Shown here: one piece after another, positions 45,681 to 54,063 of the stretch
How the letters are laid out: every line of letters starts with the position of its first letter
Position numbering within the stretch: the first letter of the stretch is position 1
Assembly (NCBI GenBank): GCA_023376005.1
Contig: CM042145.1
Location: 16,967,433 to 17,031,432 of the forward strand
Direction: 5' to 3'
DNA from: Doryteuthis pealeii
Lineage: Eukaryota; Mollusca; Cephalopoda; Myopsida; Loliginidae
DNA: 64,000 bases
Notes under the pieces: model-generated
Told to the model about the DNA's origin: nothing
The model's input: the letters and a program-made list of their open reading frames with translations, nothing else
Databases searched by the model: none
Position numbers and translations under genes: made by a program

Positions 45681-45964
45681 TATTTAGCTATGGATAGAAA
45701 AATATCCATCAGTTGCAAGAAGATAGTCGGGTAAAATTCTATTCGGTGGATCAAGGAAAATTTCGTGGATGTTTACAACTAAGATTGTCCATTATCTCTT
45801 TCCTCTGCCCTTCTATCACACTTTACCTGTATCTTCTAAATATCTTCCTTATCCATTTCAAACTATTTAAATGTTATATATACACGAATGCACAAATATG
45901 CTCAACTTCAAACTCTCCCATATATTTCTTTCTTTCTTTCTTTCTTTCTTTTTTCTTTCTTCTA

Positions 45965-46240
45965 TGGAGGCGCGCGTGGTGTAATGGTTAGAGTCGTAGG
46001 AAATGGACTCGTCGATCCAAGTTCAAATCCTTGACGATGCTGGTTGCATTTCACATAGCGCTAATACCCTTGGGAAAGGTATGCATCCAACAACTCTTCC
46101 TCTAGCCATGGGTGAATAGTAGGGCACATTGGGCTATTTAACCTTGTCTAGGTAACCAGTCTTGGAGAAGGAAAACTCTGAAATCTGTTAAACTCCGCTG
46201 AATAAATTGACCTAGTGTCACACCCTGCTCGTGCGGAGGG
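45965..46240 (+). repeat. SINE-A copy, full length
   Basis: Head GGCGCGCGTGGTGTAATGG with A-box TGGTGTAATGGTTAGAG and B-box AAGTTCAAATCC; ends GTGCGGAGGGGTTGG and a long (TA)n (46246-46302). Confidence 0.9.
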
Positions 46241-46243
46241 GTT

Positions 46244-46305
<62 letters not shown>

Positions 46306-46483
46306 TATAGATAAAAGGATATGAAAACAACACAATATGCTGTTAAAGTGAAAACATTTTATATCATATTCATAGCTAATATTGAACACTATTTCGATTA
46401 TTATCCACTTAATGTCGTTGGATATCCAGACAACAAACTTCTTGCCCAGTGTCTTTTGTGACTCTTTCTCTATTCTCTCGGCG

Positions 46484-46715
46484 GGAGTCTCCGTGGTGTA
46501 GTGGTTAACGTGATGGACTGTGACATCGTAGTAAGCGAGTTCGAACTCCAGTCACGTATTATGTTAACTTTCAGGCTAATACCCTTGGAAAGGTATGAAC
46601 TCGCTTATCCTCTCAGCTATGGATTAGATAGTACCACTACTGTTCTTCTGCAAGGATGGCTTTGGCATTAAATAACCCACGAAGGTTAATATGCCATTAA
46701 ACAATGAAACCAAAT
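46484..46715 (+). repeat. SINE-G: different tRNA head, shared tail
   Basis: Head GAGTCTCCGTGGTGTAGTGG, with A-box and B-box (GAGTTCGAACTCC) like a tRNA. The middle has the SINE-A word GCTAATACCCTTGGAAAGGT. The 3' end has the repeat C tail (TTAAATAACCCACGAAGG, ATGCCATTAAACAA). It appears to be a chimera of modules also seen elsewhere. Confidence 0.65.
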
Positions 46716-46744
46716 CAAGTCTATCCCCTCTCTCTATATATATA

Positions 46745-46875
46745 TCATCATTCATCATCAGGTCGCGATTTGGGCACGGATTCCCATGACCTTCCTTCTC
46801 CAAACGTACCTGTCGGCTATTGCTCCTGCTAGGTCCTCTGCGCAGCATCCAGAATCCACAAAGGATGGTGCATAA
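46745..46875 (-). repeat. RTE 3'-end fragment
   Basis: CATCATTCATCATC followed by CGGATTCCCATGACCTTCC and GGTCCTCTGCGCAGCATCC, matching the first ~130 bp of the reverse RTE copies at 43.6 and 45.0 kb. Confidence 0.65.
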
Positions 46876-46891
46876 GTAACTTACCATTTAA

Positions 46892-47012
46892 CTCTTTGCC
46901 TACCAAATTTCCCCCACGGCTGTACAAAATTTTCTTGGTATTTTTTTACCTGTATGATGGGATATTTCAAAGTTCACTATCTATTCACTTCAGAACTCAT
47001 TCTATTCAAACA

Positions 47013-47052
<40 letters not shown>

Positions 47053-47153
47053 GTTGTAACCTGAGTCCTTCTGCTCAATCATAATGAACGAACCATTAGT
47101 TTTTGTATTTTGTTTGGAAGAGCTGCTGTAAGTAGCTTAAAGTAGGCAAAGAG
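46892..47153. mobile_element. piggyBac-like MITE
   Basis: 262 bp with terminal inverted repeats CTCTTTGCCTAC / GTAGGCAAAGAG, flanked on both sides by TTAA (46888-46891 and 47154-47157). TTAA targets and a CYCTTTGCC start are typical of piggyBac-family MITEs. The interior contains (ATT)n at 47018-47052. No transposase. A half copy starts at 63454. Confidence 0.8.
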
Positions 47154-47302
47154 TTAATAAATTGAGCAACATTTGAATGGAAATTGAATGAATTAATTGT
47201 GGAACCAGAGCCGGGTTTTCACTTGCTAAGACCCTACGCTATATGAAATTTGAGGCCATTGTCTAAGAAGAATTTGAGTAAAAAAGCGATTATATATATA
47301 TT

Positions 47303-47515
47303 CGGCTAGAAACCACAAGATTCCTAGTTCGATACCGGCCCTCGCCAACTCAGCGTATTAGTAGCACAGGGAATTTGTGCAGTAAAGTAAGGAGCTGATG
47401 GTAGGTGTGGCGCTCAACCTCAGACGCTAAAACAATCTCCTTTGTCTAGCGCTAGTGAAAAGGGGATAGGCTCCCTTGCTGATTGGCTGATACCGATTTT
47501 AGGCCACCTCGACGA
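47303..47515 (+). repeat. SINE-B copy, 5'-truncated
   Basis: Starts inside the head (CTAGAAACCACAAGATTCC, GTTCGATACC) after a short (TA)n and runs to GGCCACCTCGACGACTTTA, again followed by (TA)n. Confidence 0.8.
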
Positions 47516-47654
47516 CTTTATATATATATATATTATTTAATGGATTAGTGAGGTTAAAGAATAAAAAAAGAATGAAAAAAATATAATTATAGAGTCCAGT
47601 TCTGTGTAGAATATAACACACTTTAAATGAAATAGATAAAAATGTATTTTTTAT

Positions 47655-48405
47655 ATAGTTATTTACTAAGCTTAGCTTAGATGTGACACAAGGCCAGAAG
47701 TATGGGGCGCCCAATGAGAATCGAACTCATTAACAATGGTCTGCAAATCTAGTTTGCTAACCATTACACCACTCGAGGTGCGCAATGTATTTTTTATAGT
47801 TATTTACTAAGCTTAGCTCAGATGTGGCACAAGGCCAGAAGTGTGGGTCACCCAGTGAGAATCGAACTCACTAACAATGGTCTGAAAATCTAGCTTGCTA
47901 ACCATTACACCACGTGAGGTGCCCAATGTATTTTTTATAGTTATTTACTAAGCTTACCTTAGCTGTGGCACAAGGCCAGATTATGAAGCGCCCAGTGAGA
48001 ATCGAACTCACTAACAATGATTTGCGAAGCCAGCTTGCTAACCATTACACCACGTGAGGTTCCCAATGTATTTTTTTATAGTTATTTACTAAGCGGAGCT
48101 TAGATGTGGCACAAGGCCAGAAGTATGGGGCAACCAATGAGAATCGAACTCACTAACAATGGTCTGCAAATACTAGCTTGTTAACCATCTTAGATGCAGC
48201 ACAAAGCCCAGTGAAAATCGAACCATTACACCACGTGAGGTGCCCAATGTATTTTTTTATAATTATTTACTAAGCTAAGCTTAGATGTGGCACAAGGCCA
48301 GAAATATTGGGCGCCCAATGAGAATCGAACTCACTAACAACGGTTTGCTAATCTAGCTTGCTAACCATTACACCAGATGAGGTGCCCAATGTATTTTTTA
48401 TAAGT
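47655..48405 (-). repeat. Tandem array of tRNA-Cys-like units
   Basis: Five units, each starting at TTTACTAAGC on the plus strand (47662, 47803, 47944, 48085, 48266): spacing exactly 141 bp three times, then 181 bp where a ~40-bp internal duplication occurs. On the minus strand each unit has a tRNA-like body: A-box GTGGTGTAATGGTTAGC, anticodon-loop-like TTTGCAG (reads as GCA, Cys), and B-box AGTTCGATTCTC. The downstream part of the unit (GGCCTTGTGCCACATCTAAG) is the SINE body. The tRNA part is diverged, so these are SINE monomers, not functional tRNAs. Confidence 0.85.
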
Positions 48406-48615
48406 GGTAAGTGACTTTAATACAACCCTATATATAAACATGGACGAGTTTAATATTCATAAAAGGGAATAAGGAATGCACAAATGTTCCACTTCAAACT
48501 CTCTCTTATCATTCTTTTGCTCTATCTCTTCATTAAGAATTTTAATGTATCGTATTTTTACGCTTTTCTATCTCTACTCACCTTTCAAGTTTTCACTCAT
48601 TGTTTTTTTTAATGA
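48406..48615. other. AT-rich spacer
   Basis: Nothing recognised. Confidence 0.4.
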
Positions 48616-48835
48616 TTTCTAACGGCATGTCAATCCATCAAGGGTTATTTTATGCCTAGAGGCTAGGGAATTGCGCGTTCATATATTTATTTTTGTGTAG
48701 TCGTTTCTTAAGTGTTTTTTTTCTTTTTTTTTGTACACGGTCCTATAGAATGCGAATAATTTTTAAACAGCTCTATTTTACCCATAGATGGGTCCCTAAC
48801 AGGTACAACCACTCCTGGTCAGAGTGGACATGTCA
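48616..48835 (-). repeat. Repeat C-family short copy
   Basis: Reverse copy: AACGGCATGTCAATCCATCA (the shared tail) and CCATAGATGGGTCCCTAACA. Confidence 0.65.
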
Positions 48836-49550
48836 ATACCAATCTATGCCTTTTTGCCATCCAGATATGTGAACTGGTTTAATAATTTCTGAGGCTTGCC
48901 ATTTAATGTGGAGATTGTACCATCTTGTTTAAAACATCTGAATTTTGTCGTTCTAGGTTCACATAGATACCAATGTCTCTTGCTGACTGCCGTGTGTTAT
49001 GTAGCAGATTCGGCTCGAGAATGTGTATTTGCAAGAAGCGCTAGATCACCTCCGTAGTCTACATCCGTAATAGTTTCCGAAACATAACATCTGCTTTTTA
49101 CCCCTTTTTTGTTTTAAACCATTTTCTTTGGAGATCAATGTCTCTTGCTGCCTGCTGTGTGCTATGTAGCAGAGATTCGGCTCGAGAATGTGTATTTGCA
49201 ATAAGTGCTAGATCATCTACGTAGTCTACATCCGTAATAGTTTCCGAGAGATAACATCGGCTTTTTACCCCTTTTTTTGTTTTAAACCATTTTCTTTGGA
49301 GACCAATGTCTCTTGCTGCCTGCTGTGTGCTATGTAGCAGAGATTTGACGTGAGGTGTATTTGCAATAAGCGCTAGATCATCTCCGTAGTCTACACCCGT
49401 AATAGTTTCCGAGAGATAACATCTGCTTTTTACCCCTTTTTTGTTTTAAACCATTTTCTTTAGATTTATTGACATTAGTAGTACGTATTATAAATGAAAA
49501 GATAAACGGATATAAACAGATTATAAATATAAATCGCGCTAATATATCTC
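48836..49550 (-). repeat. RTE fragment with internal tandem triplication
   Basis: GAACTGGTTTAATAATTTC and GAGGCTTGCCATTTAATG match the RTE region at 10750-10800. A ~166-bp unit containing CAATGTCTCTTGCTG, GTGTGCTATGTAGCAG and GTAGTCTACATCCGTAATAG is then repeated three times (starts 48971, 49136, 49304). The repeat lies inside what was reverse-transcriptase-coding sequence. Confidence 0.65.
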
Positions 49551-49700
49551 CTTGCTGGACTAAGAGGTCTGCCTTACTAATTACCCATAGCTGTAGGGAG
49601 AAAAAGTTAATTCTATGCGTCAAGTGAAACACAGCTTCGTCCAGGATATGAAAGATCGCTGGTTTTATTTACTACGACGATAACCGTTACACAATTCGAC
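49551..49700 (-). repeat. SINE-A fragment
   Basis: Body and head only: TACCCATAGCTGTAGGGAG, CAGCTTCGTCCAGGATATG and ACGATAACCGTTACAC. Confidence 0.55.
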
Positions 49701-49734
49701 ATAAATGTGTTTGTAACTAAATACTGTTTGGTTA

Positions 49735-50130
49735 CTGGCCTGTCGGCGGGGCTTAGAATAGGTTGACTGTATCCCCTGTGGAGAGGGAGGCGGTAAGACC
49801 TTCTCCCCTCGGAATGGGTGTCTTGGGTATAAGACTTAAACTGCATCTGATGGTGAGGCCCCAGTTCTGGAGATCTGGAGTATCTAGCGTTCGCCTTCAT
49901 TGCCATTAATCCCAGGTCCACTCTATCATGGAGTGGTCAGTACCTGTTAAGGTACCATCTATGGGTCAAATAGACCCGTTTAAAAATTATTTGTATTTGA
50001 TCGAACCGCGTGAAAAAAAAAAAACTAAAAAAAAAAATTGAATATGAACGTACAACAAACACGATTCTCTAACCTTTAGGCATAAAATAACCCTAGACGG
50101 GTTGACATGCCATTAAAACTAAACAATCAA
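49735..50130 (+). repeat. Repeat C-family copy
   Basis: CTGTCGGCGGGGCTTAGAATAG, GCATCTGATGGTGAGGCCC, GGTACCATCTATGGGTCAAA and the shared tail GACGGGTTGACATGCCATTA. Confidence 0.7.
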
Positions 50131-50229
50131 AAGAATCATTAGTGATTTGAAACTAATGAAGATCTTACTGTCAGAATGTTTATTTTATCATATCAAATAT
50201 AAATGAATCGTATTTCTCTGAATTGTTGA

Positions 50230-50790
50230 GATGGGGCTTGATAATTTGAATTATTTGGATTATTCGGACTATTGTCCTCATCTTTATTGTTATATACACT
50301 ATTTCTCTGAATTGTTGAAATGAGGCTTGATAATTTGTATTATTTGGATTATTCGGACATTGTCCTCATCTTTATTGTTATCTACACAACGCTTTCGTCG
50401 ATATGCCCTCCGGCCTTCTTCAGGTATTTCTCTAAGTGACAGATATCTCTAGGCTGCAGGTTCAATCCTGGTCAATATCAACAGTAACACAGAATAATTC
50501 ACACAGCTTAACACTTGTACTCAGTCATGGTTAACGGAATGAGAACAGTCTACCCCCGTGGATTGAATAAAGGGTTCGGTCCGAAGTTCCATGAAGGCTC
50601 CTGATTATGACATGAGGGCTCCAGAGTTCGACAAGAAGGTTCAAGAGTTTGAAGAGTCTGACGAGAAATACCAGAAGGCTGGAGGGCACATCGGCCAAAA
50701 CATTGTGTAGATAACAATAAAGATGAGGACAATAGTCCGAATAATCAAAATAATATATAAATGAATCGCTAATGATTTTGTTACTCTGCA
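50230..50790. repeat. Inverted repeat with tandem left arm (repeat F)
   Basis: ATTCGGACTATTGTCCTCATC.. is duplicated in tandem at ~108-bp spacing (50225-50400). Its reverse complement lies at 50670-50745, giving arms of ~70 bp (with TCGAYRWATGCCCTCC..GGCCTTCT on both sides). The GAWGAAGG..AAAACGTTGTGTAGATAACAATAAAG arrangement, with AATAAA, resembles other invertebrate short repeats. Copies of the arm are also at 51035-51085 and 61975-62090. Confidence 0.7.
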
Positions 50791-51170
50791 TTGATTATCA
50801 GGAAAGAGGGTATTGTCAATGGTCAGGAATTAATACAAGCATTATTGGCATTGCAGTCTCGGAAGACTTTATGGTTCTTGTGCCCCTGAATTTACAGCGC
50901 CTCCTATGACTGTGAAGTCCAGTGTTCGAAAAACAGCCTGTCCCTGAAGATGTTGATGTGCCGGTGCTTTGTTGCCGCCGCCGCTTTCTTCTGGGCCTCT
51001 TGGTTTCATGTTGTTGCGCCAGGGTGGTGTAGAAAACAATAAAGATGGGGACAATAGTCCGTATAATCCAAATAATACATAATTGAATCGCTAATGATTT
51101 TGTTACTCTGCATTGATTATCAGGAAGGAAGGTATTGTCAATGGTCAGGAATTCATGCAAGCATAAATGA
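50755..51170 (+). repeat. ~80-bp direct repeat pair
   Basis: GATTTTGTTACTCTGCATTG..GGTATTGTCAATGGTCAGGA occurs at 50770-50840 and again at 51095-51165, spacing ~325 bp. The intervening 50880-51020 is locally richer in GC and has a broken frame of no recognised identity. Confidence 0.65.
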
Positions 51171-51207
51171 TAGAAATGTATACTGTAGCGATTGCCATTC
51201 AATGCTG

Positions 51208-51706
51208 GGAGGGACATGAGTCCAAAAGGGTTATCTCCCCTTGCTGCCAGATTTTCGCCGATAGGTGGCTAGAATATTTAAACGGCGATCCGGGAAATTC
51301 TCGCTCTCTTTCAGCTAGCTAGCAGGACGTGTAGGGACGCGTGGTGCCCCTGTCCTCTAACGTTTCCCCCACGTTCAGGCTCGTATCCATTCGGGTAGAC
51401 AGCCTCATAGAACCCCCTTCTGGGGTTATTCCTTAAGTAATTGACATTCCTTCAGGGACTCTTTCCTACTTCTTTAGGACTTAGTCCTATCAGCCTCTTT
51501 ATCTACGTTGCTTGTTATTTGTGTATTTTTATGTATCTGTTCTATATATTTATACTGTACCTTGTCATGAGTATGTGTATTCCTTCATGTATGTCCAGAC
51601 AAATAAAGTCTATATGTGTTATCTTCTTGTTGCTTTGTTGGGACTTCATTGTGAATCTTTTCACTTATGTTTTCTAACGTATTATAAGAACATTAACATT
51701 TTATAG
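51208..51706 (+). mobile_element. LTR-like repeat, copy 1
   Basis: Starts TGCTGGGAGGGACATGAG. TATA-like ATATTTAAACGG at 51272, start-region CTCTCTTTCAGC, AATAAAGTCTATATGTG near 51602, and ends TATTATAAGAACATTAACAT. Promoter, polyadenylation signal and TG start fit a solo LTR of ~490 bp. No target-site duplication was found. Confidence 0.6.
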
Positions 51707-51732
51707 GCTTAATAAATACCAACTGAATTGTC

Positions 51733-52190
51733 CGCCTCTGTTGGGAGGGACAGGAGTCAAAAAAGGTTATCTTCCCATGCGCGCCAGGTTTTCTCCCATA
51801 GGTGGCTGATGTATTTAAATAGCAGCCCGGTAAATTCTCTCGCTTTCTCTCGGTCCAGCAACCACTGCATATGGGTTAGGCGCTTGGTGCTTCTGCCTCT
51901 TAAGTGAGGGGCTTTGCTCCTTAGCAAACTATCAGTAAGTGACTAATTTCTACATGTAACTCTGTATCACTTCTTTTGGACTTAGTCCTATATCCGTTGT
52001 GTATCTTCATGTATCCGTTTCTATGTCTATATTGTACCTTGTCATGAGTATGTGTATTCCTCCATGTATGTCCAGAAAAATAAAGTCTATATATGTTATC
52101 TTTTTGTTGCTTCGTTCGGACTTCATTGTGAATGTTTTCACTTACGTTTTCTAACGTATTATAAGAACATTAACATTTTATAATACTATT
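51733..52190 (+). mobile_element. LTR-like repeat, copy 2
   Basis: Starts TGTTGGGAGGGACAGGAG and matches copy 1 in order: TATTTAAATAGC, TTTTGGACTTAGTCCTAT, TACCTTGTCATGAGTATGTG, AATAAAGTCTATATATG, TATTATAAGAACATTAAC. It lies only ~30 bp downstream of copy 1 and just upstream of the first host exon candidate, so it could supply an alternative promoter. Confidence 0.6.
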
Positions 52191-52248
52191 GGAATTAATG
52201 CTGACATTTTTTTTCTCTCTCTCTCTCTCTTTCTCTACATTTTTGCAG

Positions 52249-52591
52249 CTGTTGCTGTGATATCGCCGGAGTTTGAGTTTGAATTGTTTTTCACCTTCTG
52301 CTACCGTCGTCGTCGTCGTCATCGTCGTCATTACTGCTACTGTTGCCATGGTGTCCAGCTCGCCTGTCTCGTTGTCTGTCCTGCGTGGTGTGTGCTTGCG
52401 ACCAGTTGTCATGTCTCTGTTATTCTCATTGGCTGGACTATCGTGGTTCGGAGGCAAATACGCGGTCGCTGATGCACACACATTGCCCTCCAAGCCCACC
52501 TTCGCGTATAGAATGGGCCCAACTCCTTTTAGCCTGCCAGAATATTCACCCCAGCCAGGCAATATCAACCCGACTTTACCGAGTGATTACG
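52249..52591 (+). CDS. Host-gene exon, first coding exon of unknown protein
   Basis: A polypyrimidine run and TTTTTGCAG (acceptor ending 52248) precede, and TACG|GTAAGT (donor at 52592) follows. The first in-frame ATG, 52348, has a strong initiation context (GTTGCCATGG); 52249-52347 would be 5' UTR. The exon encodes 81 complete codons: a basic, Ser/Val-rich start, a hydrophobic stretch (VVMSLLFSLAGLSWFGG, about residues 20-36), an Ala-Val-Ala-Asp-Ala motif that could be a signal-peptidase site, then a Pro-rich segment (PTPFSLPEYSPQP). The exon ends in phase 1 and joins the exon at 62121 without breaking frame. The product would be secreted or membrane-anchored, or mitochondrial. The protein is not recognised. 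Confidence 0.6.
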
Positions 52592-52695
52592 GTAAGTTCG
52601 AATCTTGACACTTTCAGTAGATGCCGATTTTCTGTCCAATCATCCAGAAAAAAGTAAAATTGTCACCCACCCCTTCAATTTTTCTGAATTTGTTT

Positions 52696-53370
52696 CCAGG
52701 TGTGGACTATGTTAACGTTAGACATTCCCCAAAATTTGAGCTTCCAATTCTAAAAATTGACGGTGTTATGTCGATTTTTAGCTCTCCAAATTTGGTGGGG
52801 TTGGCGAAAAATGGCGACTTTTTGTAATCTATTTTTGTCTGTAAAATGAGTTCTAGATCTTCCCTACTACTAAAAATTGGTTTATAGAGATATTTTTGCC
52901 CAAGAAAACCAAAAATGCTATCAAAAAAGTTTTAAAGTCAACCAATTTTAAGTTATTGATGATTTCTGATTTTTTTCCTAGCAAGATCAATATCCCGATG
53001 TGGCACTGCATCTATGACAAATTTTTTTTCTATTATTATTTCACATATATTGAACATTATTTGTACCAAAAAGATTGTTTGATATTTGTTCAGAACCGAA
53101 GCTACAACATCAGTTAAAATTTTGCAAATCAGAAATAAGTAATAACTTAAAATTGGTTAACTTTTATAAACCAATTTTTAGGAGTAGGGAAGCTCTAGAA
53201 CTCATTTTACAGACAAAAATAGATTACAAAACGTCGCCATTTTTGTGACCCCCCCCCCCAATTTTTTGGAGAGTTATGTCGATTTTTAGAATCAACATAA
53301 CTCAGCCAATTTTTGGAATTTGAAACTCAAATTTTGGGGATTGGCTAACTTTAAGATAATCCACACCTGG
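52696..53370. repeat. Foldback element with ~190-bp arms
   Basis: Left arm CCAGGTGTGGACTATGTTAA through TTTTGTCTGTAAAATGAGTT to AAAATTGGTTTATA (52696-52890); the right arm is the reverse complement (53165-53370), ending ATCCACACCTGG. Arm identity is imperfect. The ~275-bp interior is AT-rich. It sits about 100 bp into the intron after the exon at 52249. Confidence 0.85.
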
Positions 53371-53399
53371 ACAAAATTTCAGAGCAAAATTTTAACAAT

Positions 53400-53670
53400 T
53401 CTTTTTTCAGGTCAGTTAACATTGAACCACTTATCTTTGAGAATCTGTGTTACGTCTCAAAGATACGTGGTTCAAAGTTAACTTACCTGAAAAATGTAAA
53501 AGTTTTTAAATAAAAATAACTGGTGCATTATATCTTTTATTCATTAATATATCAACACTGAAAATTTTCATTAAATTGGTTAATTCCCTGAATTTTGGTA
53601 ATTTTTTTCTTTCGGCGGGGCGTGATACGATGGTGGAATTTTGTCCGTTAGGGTCGTTTTAACTATCAAT
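53400..53670 (+). repeat. Repeat E copy with hairpin end
   Basis: 53407-53443 and 53455-53491 are imperfect inverted copies (CAGGTCAGTTAACATTGAACC versus its complement) around a short loop. The rest matches 38474-38706. Confidence 0.75.
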
Positions 53671-53679
53671 TATAGCAGA

Positions 53680-54063
53680 ATAAAATGTATTGACCAATAT
53701 TGATTAACAAGAAAAAGAGAATTTGTAACTGGCAAAGTTTGCTGTTTCGGCAGATCACAGGGGAAGATAAAGAAAACGAAAAGATAGACAAATACCCGGA
53801 TCTTGCTAGAGAATTGAAAAAGCTGTAGAATATGAGGGTGAAAGTGATGACCATATGTATTTAGTGATTTGAACCAGACAGAAGAAACTGGAAATCAGAG
53901 GAAAAATTGAAACCATCCAGACAACAGCATTGTTAAGATCGGCTAGAATACTCAGAAGAGTCCCTGGAGACTGAGGAACTTTTTGTAACTCAACTCCAGT
54001 GAAAGACCATCAGCTTACGCTGTTGTAAAAAAACGCACAAGGAATAAATAATAATAATAATAA
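53680..54063 (+). pseudogene. LINE 3' end, RPD-type ORF2 remnant
   Basis: Nucleotide match to 28580-28925 (ATTGATTAACAAGAAAAAGAG, CAGATCACAGGG, CGGATCTTGCTAGAGAATTG, AATACTCAGAAGAGTCC) with a stop and indels. It ends in an (AAT)n tail at 54045-54063, which is interrupted by the Helitron-like element and resumes at 61897. Confidence 0.75.

Noticed and set aside
47655..48405. A cluster of real tRNA-Cys genes
   Set aside because: Units contain mismatches in stems and are joined to a SINE body; spacing and identity fit tandem SINE monomers better. A covariance-model scan could overturn this.
50531..51217. Minus-strand frames of 60-133 codons in the repeat F region
   Set aside because: They overlap inverted and direct repeats and contain no recognisable domain.
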